This document shows, piece after piece, positions 26,522 through 35,284 of a DNA stretch of 64,000 nucleotides. The translations under genes and the position numbers were made by a program. Each line of letters starts with the position of its first letter. Within the stretch, counting starts at the first letter, position 1. This DNA is from Altererythrobacter sp. CAU 1644 (GTDB taxonomy: Bacteria; Pseudomonadota; Alphaproteobacteria; Sphingomonadales; Sphingomonadaceae). The notes beneath the pieces were generated by a model. The model was not told the DNA's origin. It was given only the letters and a program-made list of their open reading frames with translations, and made no database searches. The stretch spans positions 1,933,001 to 1,997,000 of the forward strand of contig NZ_CP121106.1 of NCBI RefSeq assembly GCF_029623755.1, given 5' to 3'.

Positions 26522-27580
26522 ATGTTCTCTCGCCTGACGCGGGCCCGCCGCTTGCTGGATTTTCAGAGTGTCTTGCAGCGGCGTAGGATGTTGCCAATCC
26601 GGGCGGCCTTTTACGACAACCTGTGGCGCAGCGCAGCTTCCGATCTCGGTGCGGAGGTGGAGGTTGCCAGATTGGGGCTGATCCGCATTCGTCGCGATGG
26701 GCTTGTCACTCATGTGCAGCGATCAAATCTACCGTTAGACGATGCTCTGACTTCGTTGGTGATTAGCGACAAGCTGTTTTGCTACGAGAGCTTTTTGGCG
26801 CGTGATTTGCCGGTGCCCCGTCACGCAGCCTTTACTTTGACCGAGCTGGGTCAGGCAGAGGCGTTCCTCGCACGGATCGGTCAGGCTGCGGTGGTCAAAC
26901 CGCTTGCGGGTACGGGCGGTGGGATGGGCGTGACAACAGGGGTAATCGACAAGGCCGGCTTGCACCGAGCGGCACGCTATGCGGCCGGGTTCGGACCCAA
27001 CCTTTTGATCGAGGAAGAAGTCAGTGGCCCATCCTACCGGCTACTCTACCTCGACGGGCAGTTCATTGACGCCATACGGCGCGACCCGCCGTCGGTGACT
27101 GGCGACGATAAGCACAGCATCGGGCAGCTTGTCGGGCGGGAAAATAGGCGGCGGCTTGCACCGCCGGTCACCGCGCTCAGCCCCCTGAGGATAGACTCGG
27201 ATATGAAAAATACGCTTGCTCGCGCAGGACTTTCTCTTGCGTACCGTCCGGCGAAGGGCGAGCGGTTGGTAGTGAAAGGAGCGGTCAACGAGAACACTGC
27301 ATCGGATAACCACAGCGTCAAAGGAATTGTGCACCACGATATCGTTCGGCGTATCGGTGATCTGGTGCAAGCCATGGCGATCCGCTTTGCCGGTGTGGAC
27401 TTGATCGGCGGGGACCTGACCCGACCGCTTGGCGAGTGTGGATCCGTGATCAACGAGGTCAACGTCAACCCCGGTATCCACCACCATATGCTTGTTCGTG
27501 ATCCGGCAATTGCTGTACCCGTTCCGCTGCTGATCCTCGAACACCTTTTCGAGGAGCGGACCGGGGTGATGATGCCATGA
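26522..27580 (+). CDS. ATP-grasp ligase related to cyanophycin synthetase/GshAB
   Basis: A 352-aa protein from the ATG at 26522. The ATP-grasp core has VVKPLAGTGGGMGVTTGV (nucleotide loop), LLIEEEVSGPSYRLLYLDGQ, RRDPPSVTGDDKHSIGQL, NENTASDNHSVKG and, at the Mg site, INEVNVNPGIHHHM. The RxPPxVxGDxxxSI and NxxPGxxxH patterns match the ligase domain of cyanophycin synthetases and bifunctional glutathione synthetases, but the Mur-ligase half is absent. It should join a carboxylate to an amine via an acyl-phosphate. It overlaps the next ATP-grasp gene by 4 nt. The substrate is unknown. Confidence 0.82.
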   Translation: MFSRLTRARRLLDFQSVLQRRRMLPIRAAFYDNLWRSAASDLGAEVEVARLGLIRIRRDGLVTHVQRSNLPLDDALTSLVISDKLFCYESFLARDLPVPRHAAFTLTELGQAEAFLARIGQAAVVKPLAGTGGGMGVTTGVIDKAGLHRAARYAAGFGPNLLIEEEVSGPSYRLLYLDGQFIDAIRRDPPSVTGDDKHSIGQLVGRENRRRLAPPVTALSPLRIDSDMKNTLARAGLSLAYRPAKGERLVVKGAVNENTASDNHSVKGIVHHDIVRRIGDLVQAMAIRFAGVDLIGGDLTRPLGECGSVINEVNVNPGIHHHMLVRDPAIAVPVPLLILEHLFEERTGVMMP

Positions 27581-28863
27581 CTCGCGAATTCGCATTTGAT
27601 ACTCGCGTCCTGTCCCAGGCCTTGGAGCAACCGCCAGCCGGCGCGTCACTGGAGCAGATAGCAGCGGCCGGTCCACTGGATCCTACCGTTCCGCTCATGG
27701 CTCTCGGTGGCGGGGCCAACGGGGTTGCCGTCGCTCGAAATCTTGGCCGGTTGGGTGTACGGATTTCAGCGGCGGGTGGCCCCGGTGCTTGGGCCACGCG
27801 TTCGAACGCATGCGTCGCAAGTTACCGGCAACCGCGGGGCGTTTCACTTGCCGATTTCTGGCGCGATCTTCTCTTGTCGGAGGATCGCCGGTTCGACGGG
27901 CACGTCTTGCTGCCACTATGTGATGATTCAATAACGTTCGTGTGCCACCATCACGAAGCGCTTTCCGCCCGCTACCTGCTCGAATCATTCGATCCCGCGT
28001 TACGCCTTGCCATGCTCGACAAGCGGGAAACCTTGGTCCGTGCCCGCGACGTCGGTGTTCCGGTTCCCAAGTTCTGGGAGGTCGCCAGCCTGACTGACCT
28101 TGATCATTTGGCCGATGAGCTGGTGTTTCCGTTGATGATCAAGCCGATCCATTCGCACCTGTTCGTGCCGGTTTTCGGTCGGAAACTGTTCATCATCGAA
28201 AGCGGTATCGACGCGGTTCGCGAGAAATTGGCGTTAGCTTTCTCGCATGGACTGGAGGTCATGTTGGTAGAAATGATCCCGGGCCCGGATGACCTACTGA
28301 GCAGCTATAACACCTATGTCGATGGCGCGGGGGGACGGTTGTTCGAATACACCAAATGCGTTGTTCGTCGCTATCCGGTCAATCGTGGCGGTGGCACCTA
28401 TCATCGCTCCATCTGGCTTCCCGAGACGGCAGAAATGGGACGCCGGTTCTTCGACGGCCTTGGTTGGCGGGGCATGGGAAATGTCGAGTTCAAGCGCGAT
28501 CCGCGCGACGGAAAGCTCAAGGTAATTGAGTGCAACCCGCGCCTGACGGCGGCCCAGGCACTTGCCGTTGCATCCGGCGTGCCGACGGACGAGTTGATTT
28601 ATCGCAGCATAACCGGCCAACACGTATGGCGCGCGACACAGGTAGCCGAGGATGTACGAATGCTCGCGTTCATCCGCGATGCCATGGCCTTTCTGGAGCT
28701 TCGTCGTCGAGGTGAGTTGAACCTCGCTGGGTGGCTCCGTAGCCTGTTGGAGGGAAGGAAAGTGCCAAACCTGTTTCGGCTGCACGATCCGATGCCGGGC
28801 CTCGTCAACCTAATGCAATCGCTGTCGCGGGCGCTCAAGAAGACTTGGCGCAGCCTTGGCTGA
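27577..28863 (+). CDS. second ATP-grasp ligase (carbamoyl-phosphate/D-Asp ligase-like)
   Basis: A 428-aa protein. The N-terminal pre-ATP-grasp domain has LGGGANGVAVARNLGRLGV. The central region has LDKRETLVRARDVGVPVPKFWEV and FPLMIKPIHSH, and the acidic Mg site is GNVEFKRDPRDGKLKVIECNPRLTA. It belongs to a different ATP-grasp branch from the gene before it, so the two probably catalyse successive ligations. The C-terminus (about residues 350-428) is basic and helical. It starts within the preceding gene's stop codon region (4-nt overlap). It could alternatively act on a non-amino-acid carboxylate. Confidence 0.8.
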   Translation: MTREFAFDTRVLSQALEQPPAGASLEQIAAAGPLDPTVPLMALGGGANGVAVARNLGRLGVRISAAGGPGAWATRSNACVASYRQPRGVSLADFWRDLLLSEDRRFDGHVLLPLCDDSITFVCHHHEALSARYLLESFDPALRLAMLDKRETLVRARDVGVPVPKFWEVASLTDLDHLADELVFPLMIKPIHSHLFVPVFGRKLFIIESGIDAVREKLALAFSHGLEVMLVEMIPGPDDLLSSYNTYVDGAGGRLFEYTKCVVRRYPVNRGGGTYHRSIWLPETAEMGRRFFDGLGWRGMGNVEFKRDPRDGKLKVIECNPRLTAAQALAVASGVPTDELIYRSITGQHVWRATQVAEDVRMLAFIRDAMAFLELRRRGELNLAGWLRSLLEGRKVPNLFRLHDPMPGLVNLMQSLSRALKKTWRSLG

Positions 28864-29926
28864 AGATACTAAACCTTTCCGGATCGCGCGGTCCGAACTT
28901 GCAGCTTTTATCAACAGGCTGATGGCTGCGGCTGGGGTCGATGAGGCGCAGATCGCCACGGTGTCCGACAATCTGGTGTGGAACGACGCTTCGGGGCGGC
29001 GCAACCACGGAGTGGAACGGTTGCCGATCCTGCTCAAGCGGGTTCAAGCCGGGCTCATCAAGTGCCCTGCGCAGGAAACTTTTCAGGACCTTGGCCCGTC
29101 AATCGCGCATCTCGACGCTGGAGATGCATTTGGCCAGCATGCCGGGACGCTTGCATCGGATCATGCGGTGGCGCTGGCAAAAAAGACTGGGATCGGCGTC
29201 GTCGGTGTGTCGTCGAGTAACTTCTTCGGGACTGGTGCCTATTTCTTAGCGCGGATGGTCGACCAAGGTGCCATTGGCCTGGTGCTGTCGAATTCCTATC
29301 CCAAAGTTGCGGTCCCCGGCGGCACGCGGCCCGCACTGGGCACCAACCCGTTCGCCTTCGGAGCGCCTTACGCTGGCGGCAGGCTCCTAGTCGATATGTC
29401 GACTGCTGCGGTGGCGGGATCGACCATCCGCGATGCGCAGCGCGCAGGCATTCCGCTGCCTGAGGGGATCGCTGTCGATGAAGACGGTCGTCCTGTGATT
29501 GATCCGGAGAAGGCGCAATCGGCCACATTGCTGCCAGCCGCCGGCGCCAAGGGGTTCGGGCTAGCGCTGATGGTTGAGGTGCTGGCAGGCGTGTTGACGG
29601 GTTCCGGAATCGCGCACGAAGTGGGGTCGCTTTATGCGAATTTCGACAGGGCCAGTCGCAGCGGACATTTCTTCCTGGCCCTCGACATAAGTCGCTGGAT
29701 GGATGACGCCGCCTGGGACGGACGTATGGACCTGCTGATACGCACATTGGCTGGCGCCTCACCCGGCGATGAGCTGCGACTTCCGGGACAGATGCGCGAA
29801 ATGGAACAGGCGGAAAGTGCGCGTTTGGGCATCCCTATAGTGGCAACGACGGCCGACGCATTGCGTCGGCTCGCGCGCGAACTCGGCGTACCTCCGCATC
29901 AGTCACTAACAGACCAAAGCACCTGA
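28856..29926 (+). CDS. Ldh2-family (malate/L-lactate dehydrogenase-type) oxidoreductase
   Basis: A 356-aa protein. A TTG at 28856 overlaps the previous stop by 8 nt and gives the expected N-terminus, RSELAAFINRLMAAAGV. Family motifs are NHGVERLP, FGQHAG, the SSNFFGTGAYF catalytic region, GTNPFAFGAP and GAKGFGLALMVEVLAG. The family uses NAD(P)H on 2-oxo- or 2-imino-acids; members include malate/ureidoglycolate dehydrogenases and piperideine/pyrroline-2-carboxylate reductases. As the last operon gene, it could make an N-alkyl or hydroxy-acid unit (inference). A terminator follows at once. Confidence 0.87.
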   Translation: MAEDTKPFRIARSELAAFINRLMAAAGVDEAQIATVSDNLVWNDASGRRNHGVERLPILLKRVQAGLIKCPAQETFQDLGPSIAHLDAGDAFGQHAGTLASDHAVALAKKTGIGVVGVSSSNFFGTGAYFLARMVDQGAIGLVLSNSYPKVAVPGGTRPALGTNPFAFGAPYAGGRLLVDMSTAAVAGSTIRDAQRAGIPLPEGIAVDEDGRPVIDPEKAQSATLLPAAGAKGFGLALMVEVLAGVLTGSGIAHEVGSLYANFDRASRSGHFFLALDISRWMDDAAWDGRMDLLIRTLAGASPGDELRLPGQMREMEQAESARLGIPIVATTADALRRLARELGVPPHQSLTDQST

Positions 29927-29927
29927 T

Positions 29928-29951
29928 AGTAGGTTGAGGTACCTGCTTTTT
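29928..29951 (+). terminator. Rho-independent terminator after the five-gene operon
   Basis: AGTAGGT (29928-29934) pairs with ACCTGCT (29941-29947), a 7-bp stem with one G-U pair and a 6-nt loop. It is followed by TTTT (29948-29951), with the stem's own last T extending the run. It starts 2 nt after the dehydrogenase stop. Confidence 0.75.
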
Positions 29952-30015
29952 CGCAATCGACAATTGATGGCGCTTCAAGAGTTCGCGTCCGACTGACGGC
30001 ACCAGCAGCGCGCCC

Positions 30016-30927
30016 TTAGTTCGCCAAGCGTGGTCCGCCAGACGCTAATTCGTTCCAGATATTTTCGACGATCGGTCTCGTATTCGATGCAGCCCTGATT
30101 GCCACAATATCGAACTCGGTAGACCATTTCTCGCTGATGCATTCGAGCGGAGCGCGATTCTGCGTGTTCTCGGCGATGGATTCGGGAAGCCATGCGACGC
30201 CCAGACCTTTCTGTGCGCCGGTGCACAGGCTTTCCGCCAGCGAGGCGCGATATACTGTACGTAGCCTTTTCGCGAACCGGGCCTTTCGCAATACGCTGTC
30301 GAGCACACGCGACATGAATGATGTGCCCGAAAACTCTAGGTAGGGGATCAGCTTCCGCGAGTTGTCCGACAGATCAACCTCGACATGCTCGGGGTTGACG
30401 AAGGGCATGATCCGTTCGGTCCCAAGAACGATCATCGGAAACTCGGCGTCATCAAGGTCGATCGGTGCGGATGGGTGGGCAAAGCTGATGAAAATGTCGG
30501 TCGCCCCGCTCTGCAAGCTCACGAGGTATTCGTCGATGGTGCGCGTTTCAGCGACAATAGAAACTTCGAAGGATCCAATTTCGTCCTGAAGCTCGGAGAT
30601 CGTTTGCGGGACAAAATAGAGCGCGAGCGTGTGCAGGCAGGCAATGGTTATGGAACGATCCGAGAGCCGGGCAAGCTCCGCCGCCCGCCCGCGTGCCTCA
30701 TAGGCGCTGGCCAGAACTTCCTTGGCTGTCGGAATAAATTCCAATCCGGCGGGCGTGAGAGCGATTGGATGTGAAGTGCGATCAAGCAGTTCGGCACCAA
30801 CCCAGTTCTCAAGAGACTTTATTCGCCGACTGAGAGCCGATTGAGTGAGAAATCTCGCTTCGGCTGCTCGATAAAAATGTCCAGTTTCAGCAACAGCAAT
30901 TAAATCTTCGAACCACTTAAGTTCCAA
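30016..30927 (-). CDS. LysR-type transcriptional regulator
   Basis: A 303-aa protein with the N-terminal LysR helix-turn-helix (LKWFEDLIAVAETGHFYRAA, TQSALSRRIKSLE, ELLDRTSHPIALTPAG) at about residues 3-62 and a periplasmic-binding-like effector domain after that. It diverges from the 1020-aa TonB receptor gene, with 125 bp between starts. It therefore probably controls that gene and its own, in response to a small carboxylate or related ligand. A candidate half-symmetric site, TGC-N8-GCA, lies at 30951-30964. It is convergent with the five-gene operon. Confidence 0.92.
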   Translation of the reverse strand: MELKWFEDLIAVAETGHFYRAAEARFLTQSALSRRIKSLENWVGAELLDRTSHPIALTPAGLEFIPTAKEVLASAYEARGRAAELARLSDRSITIACLHTLALYFVPQTISELQDEIGSFEVSIVAETRTIDEYLVSLQSGATDIFISFAHPSAPIDLDDAEFPMIVLGTERIMPFVNPEHVEVDLSDNSRKLIPYLEFSGTSFMSRVLDSVLRKARFAKRLRTVYRASLAESLCTGAQKGLGVAWLPESIAENTQNRAPLECISEKWSTEFDIVAIRAASNTRPIVENIWNELASGGPRLAN

Positions 30928-31052
30928 AATAGCTCCTTTTTACAATATCTTGCATTTTTTCGCATCAACGTTTGCGGATAATGAATTGGATGTCAAGGAC
31001 CCTTCAGGCGAACAATTATTTCACGGGATGACGAACTGAGGGAGAGAATACG

Positions 31053-34000
31053 ATGATTGCCACCACGGCAAGAATGATTGGTTGTTCGGGTCTGGCACTG
31101 GCAGCGAGCATCGCTTCGCCACTTCTGGCGCAGGATCCGGAATCGGTTCCGGCACCTTCCGGAACAACCGAATCTCCGCAGAACCAGATCGTCGTCACGG
31201 GTAGTCGCATCGAGCGCACCATCGAGGAAAGCGCCGTTCCAATCCAGGTGCTGGGGGCGCAGGATATCGAGGAATCGGGCTCGACCGATCTTGCGGAAGC
31301 CGTGCTTGAACTGCCCGGCATTTCGGAATCGATCTCTCCGCAAAGCTCGAACAACCTCATTCAGACCAGTGGCCTTTCGACCATCAGCTTGCGCCGCCTG
31401 GGCGACGACCGCACGCTCGTTTTGATCAACGGCAAGCGCGCCGTCTCCAACTCGGGCAATTCCGACCGGGTCAGTCTGTCGACACTTCCGGCAGGCTTCG
31501 TTGAGCGCACCGAAGTACTGACCGGCGGCATGTCGGCGGTCTACGGTTCCGATGCGATTGCAGGGGTGGCGAACTTCATCCTAGAGGACGATTTCACCGG
31601 CATCGAACTGGATGCGCGCTATTCCACACCAGAAGCGAGCGGCGGTGAGGAGTATCGGATAAATGCACTTGCCGGCACGGAGTTCGCCGATGGGCGTGGC
31701 TATGTGCTGTTTGGCGTCGAGTATCGCAACGAGAACGAAGTATTCGCGGATTCCACTCGTCCGCTGACACTTGCCAACCTCGAATTTGACGATCCGATCT
31801 CATCGACGGGCAGCGATGGCTGGACCAACGAGATCAATTACCCGGGATGCTTCGGCATCGATACCGAGCGACATTGCATCCTCCCGAGCGGTAGCAGTTC
31901 GACGCCCGGCGGCGTGTTCGAAGGCGATGCATGGTTTGTCGACGGACAATGGTTCAACGATCTCTCGCTCCGTCCGACGACCGGCCCGGGCGCCAGGCCG
32001 CCAGGCTCGGATTTCTATACCGACTTCGACGGTTGGAACTTCCGCGAAGGTCGCTCGAATCTTCCCGAGCGAGAAGTACTCAACCTCGCATTTCATTCGA
32101 CCTTCGAGTTCTCCGACGCAGCCAAGTTCTCGCTCACCGGCTCCTATTCGGACGTCGATACGATCTACTACACCGGGTATGAGACGCTCAATAATGGCGA
32201 CACGCTCGGCGACGGGTCCGATATCGGCAACATTTCGGCGTCCAACCCATTTATCCCACCGGAAGTTGAGGAGACCCGCAGCGGCAGTGTCAGCTTTAAC
32301 CGCCGCTTGATCGAACTGGGCGAGCAGGCCCGTATCAACGATCGCCGCACCATGCGCTTTATCGCAGATCTCACCGGGGATCTGTCAGACACGCTTCGCT
32401 ATGAAGTCTACGGGACCTACGGACGGTTCAAGCAGGTCCAGGACAACCCCAACGAATACAATTTCCTCAAGGCGCGATTTGCCCTCGACGTCGAGGCGGA
32501 TGGTAACGGTGGGTTCCAATGCGCCGATGCCGCCGCGCGGGCGGATGGCTGTAGCCCGCTCAATCCCTTCGGCGAAGGGACGATCTCGACCGCAGCGGCA
32601 GACTACATACGGCACAACGGCCACGGTGAGCAGGTGCGAAAGCAATATACCGCCGGCGCATTCTTGTCCGGGTCGCTGTTCGAATTGCCAGCTGGCGACG
32701 TGAAATTTGCCGCCGGTGTCGAGTGGCGTCGTGAGAGCCAGGTGACCGACGGGGATCCCGACGGCGATGATTTCGCCGGCATCAATGGAGTGCGCGATCT
32801 CCAGGACGGGGCGACGCGGGACACGCCGGGCTATGTTCCCGATAGCGACTTCGACGTTACGTCGCTGGCGACATTCCCCAGCGTGTCGGCCAGTTACGAG
32901 GTCAAGGAAGCCTATGCCGAAATCGACGTCCCGGTGTTCGACGGGTTCAATGTGCAGGCCGCCGCACGCGTCGGGGACTACAACACCATCGGCACCATCT
33001 TCAGCTACAATATCGGCGGGGTATGGCAGGCTTCGCCGGACATTGCCTTCCGTGCGCAATACTCGCGCTCGCAGCGGGCACCCAATCTCACCGAGATCTT
33101 CTCCCCACCGCGCCCCGATGCCGATGGCCTGGAAGATCCGTGTGAGGGCCTTCTGCCCGATGGTACCGGCATCACCGGCATCACCGGTGACGGCGCGGAC
33201 AACGCCGACCTGGTCCTCGTGGCGCAGAACTGCCTGACCGAACCCGGGATCCAGGCATTCTTCGCCGACCCGGATAATGCGGGTGATCCGTTCACTGACG
33301 ATCAGACTGGTACACAGGGACCGAATGCGGGCAATCCGAACGTTCAGGAAGAAACCGCCGACACCATCACGGCCGGCTTTGCCTTCACGCCGACCTTCAT
33401 CCCCGGCCTGACGCTGGTCGCCGACTACTACCGGATCAAGATCACGGACGCGATTACGTCGGTATCGACCCAGAACACGGTTTCCCTGTGCTACGCGGCG
33501 GATGATTTCCCGAACAACAAGTTCTGCGACGTCATTACCCGCGATGGGGTGGGACGCATTACGGAAGTGATCAACTTCCAGGAAAACCTCGACACCGAGA
33601 TCGTCTCCGGGATCGACGTCCAGCTCATGTATCGGTTCGATCCGGAGTTCATTCCGGGGCGCTTCGATGTGGACTTCCGCTACTCGCACTACTTCGAGCA
33701 GGAAGTCTCCTTCGAAGGTATTGGCGGTACCATCATTACCTCTTCGCCCCTTGGGGAGATCGGTAATGGTGAGGACGAGTTCCGCCTTCGTCTCGGTTAT
33801 CGAAATGGACCGTTCCGCCTCAGTTACACGATGACCTATGAAGGTGGCGGCGTCGACAACATCGCCCAGCACTCGAACCCGACCGATGAGCGTTACTTCA
33901 AGGTTGGCGACCAGGATTTCCACCGGATCTACATGTCGTATGACTTCGGCAAGGATGACCGGTTCCGCGTCTATGGGGGTGTGAACAACCTGTTCGATGA

Positions 34001-34115
34001 CTTTGGTGCCTTCGTACCGACGGGACTCGACTACGGATCGAGCTACAATCTCGACTCCGCTCTCAGCCGGGTCCTCGGGCGTGAATTCTACGCGGGTGTG
34101 AGAGTCCGGTTCTGA
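31053..34115 (+). CDS. TonB-dependent outer-membrane receptor
   Basis: A 1020-aa intact receptor with GAGGGAGAG before the ATG. A signal peptide (about 27 residues, ending LLAQ) is followed by the plug with VVTGSRIERT, LRRLGDDRTLVLINGKR and VERTEVLTGGMSAVYGSDAIAGVANF. A long 22-strand-type barrel ends REFYAGVRVRF, with the terminal aromatic needed for BAM insertion. The GSRI...GSDAIAGVANF plug is typical of the large sphingomonad receptors for oligosaccharides, peptides or aromatic compounds. A stable hairpin follows the stop. It is paired with a divergent LysR gene and followed by an S51 peptidase, which hints at a peptide-like substrate (inference). Confidence 0.95.
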   Translation: MIATTARMIGCSGLALAASIASPLLAQDPESVPAPSGTTESPQNQIVVTGSRIERTIEESAVPIQVLGAQDIEESGSTDLAEAVLELPGISESISPQSSNNLIQTSGLSTISLRRLGDDRTLVLINGKRAVSNSGNSDRVSLSTLPAGFVERTEVLTGGMSAVYGSDAIAGVANFILEDDFTGIELDARYSTPEASGGEEYRINALAGTEFADGRGYVLFGVEYRNENEVFADSTRPLTLANLEFDDPISSTGSDGWTNEINYPGCFGIDTERHCILPSGSSSTPGGVFEGDAWFVDGQWFNDLSLRPTTGPGARPPGSDFYTDFDGWNFREGRSNLPEREVLNLAFHSTFEFSDAAKFSLTGSYSDVDTIYYTGYETLNNGDTLGDGSDIGNISASNPFIPPEVEETRSGSVSFNRRLIELGEQARINDRRTMRFIADLTGDLSDTLRYEVYGTYGRFKQVQDNPNEYNFLKARFALDVEADGNGGFQCADAAARADGCSPLNPFGEGTISTAAADYIRHNGHGEQVRKQYTAGAFLSGSLFELPAGDVKFAAGVEWRRESQVTDGDPDGDDFAGINGVRDLQDGATRDTPGYVPDSDFDVTSLATFPSVSASYEVKEAYAEIDVPVFDGFNVQAAARVGDYNTIGTIFSYNIGGVWQASPDIAFRAQYSRSQRAPNLTEIFSPPRPDADGLEDPCEGLLPDGTGITGITGDGADNADLVLVAQNCLTEPGIQAFFADPDNAGDPFTDDQTGTQGPNAGNPNVQEETADTITAGFAFTPTFIPGLTLVADYYRIKITDAITSVSTQNTVSLCYAADDFPNNKFCDVITRDGVGRITEVINFQENLDTEIVSGIDVQLMYRFDPEFIPGRFDVDFRYSHYFEQEVSFEGIGGTIITSSPLGEIGNGEDEFRLRLGYRNGPFRLSYTMTYEGGGVDNIAQHSNPTDERYFKVGDQDFHRIYMSYDFGKDDRFRVYGGVNNLFDDFGAFVPTGLDYGSSYNLDSALSRVLGREFYAGVRVRF

Positions 34116-34134
34116 GCCCTCGGGTCGGGCCTAG

Positions 34135-34170
34135 GGGCGGGCGCAGTTCAATCATGACCAGCGCCCGCCC
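34135..34170 (+). terminator. hairpin downstream of the TonB receptor
   Basis: GGGCGGGCGC (34135-34144) and GCGCCCGCCC (34161-34170) form a perfect 10-bp stem with a 16-nt loop. The stem is followed by GAATTT and not a clean T run. It probably acts as a terminator or 3' stabiliser for the receptor mRNA. Confidence 0.6.
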
Positions 34171-34312
34171 GAATTTCCTATCCAGCGCTGATACTGCTCG
34201 CGGCATTTCTTGCGGTGCTTGCTCATGCGCTGGGGATGTTTGGCGGGATTTCAGGGCCCTGTTTCATGCGCATGCCCGCGGGCTGGCGCATCTGCGATGA
34301 GGACGGGATAGG

Positions 34313-35032
34313 ATGGCCGAGACTCGATCACGCCAGTTTATCGCATTGAGCGATTCGGCATCGCTATTCGTCCCCTCGTGGCAACCCACGTACATGCTCG
34401 ACTACATCCTCGATACGCCCAGCTGCGCAAACCCGGTCGTTCGATATGTTGGTGCGGCAAAGGGCGACCAGCCTCAGCGGATCAGCGCCTTCTACAGCCT
34501 GGCGGATCGAGCCCAGTTCCGTCCCGAGGTCATGAGCTTTTTCGAGCTTGAGGATGGCGATCCGGCCAGTTTCTTCGAGGGTGCAGACATTGTCTTCATC
34601 GACGGCGGTTCGACCCGCAACCTGCTCGCCATCTTGCGCGAGTGGAATGCGATCTCTGCGCTCAAGCACGCCTATCGCGAGGGAACCGTGATCGTCGGGG
34701 CCAGCGCAGGCGCTTCAATGATGTTCGAGTGGTGCCTGACCGACAGTATAAGAACCGCGATCATGCCGTGGAAAGGGATTGGACTGATCCCGGGGACGAT
34801 CTGCGTCCACCACGATGCTCGCCAGGAACGCCGCAGAGAACTGTCCTCTTTCCTTTCGGACGAGAGGGCGCGCTTTCCCGTGTACGCGCTCGACGATGGT
34901 GTCGCGCTACACTTCCAGGACGAACAACTGACCCGAGGGGTGAGAATTGCCGCCGAAGCGCGCTGCGCGCTGGTGGAGGAGCACCTCGGCATCCCTTCCT
35001 TTATCCAGCTTGTCTCGCTCCACGACGCTTGA
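34313..35032 (+). CDS. S51-family peptidase (dipeptidase E/cyanophycinase-like)
   Basis: A 239-aa cytoplasmic protein. The nucleophile elbow is VIVGASAGASMMF (Ser131), and the preceding loop FIDGGSTRNLL matches the GGGNT-type motif of the family. A His is placed downstream in ICVHHDARQERR. Family members cleave alpha-Asp dipeptides or beta-Asp-Arg from cyanophycin. It lies 198 bp after the TonB receptor and within 5 kb of two ATP-grasp ligase genes, one of which is cyanophycin-synthetase-like; a linked role in making and clearing Asp-containing peptides is possible (inference). The spacer could carry its own promoter. Confidence 0.82.
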   Translation: MAETRSRQFIALSDSASLFVPSWQPTYMLDYILDTPSCANPVVRYVGAAKGDQPQRISAFYSLADRAQFRPEVMSFFELEDGDPASFFEGADIVFIDGGSTRNLLAILREWNAISALKHAYREGTVIVGASAGASMMFEWCLTDSIRTAIMPWKGIGLIPGTICVHHDARQERRRELSSFLSDERARFPVYALDDGVALHFQDEQLTRGVRIAAEARCALVEEHLGIPSFIQLVSLHDA

Positions 35033-35284
35033 GCGACCCCAAGGTAACCTCACCACTTCGATACCCCAAGAGATGGGATGACGCGGCAAGCAAGGCGTGA
35101 CCCGACTGTTCGTGCGCGACTAGCGTATCGCGTATGGAGTAAGGGCATGGGCAACTCGCGATGATACCGCGATGTACCTGCCACTGGTCATTTCCACAGG
35201 ACCGATCGGCGAGATGATCGTTATCATTCATAGAGGCCCCGACGAAACGCCGCCCAGACCGAGAATTTTTGCTTGAGGATTGAT

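Noticed and set aside
32385..33923. 512-codon minus-strand open frame inside the TonB receptor gene
   Set aside because: It is an antisense shadow of the receptor, whose plug and barrel motifs are complete on the plus strand. It has no initiation signal or domain pattern.
34224..34310. Short frame (MRWGCLAGFQG...) just before the S51 gene as a leader peptide
   Set aside because: No ribosome site, no attenuator-like structure, and random composition.
35172..35276. 34-codon frame ending at the gabD ribosome site as a regulatory leader
   Set aside because: Codon use is unlike its neighbours and there is no pause codons or hairpin pattern.
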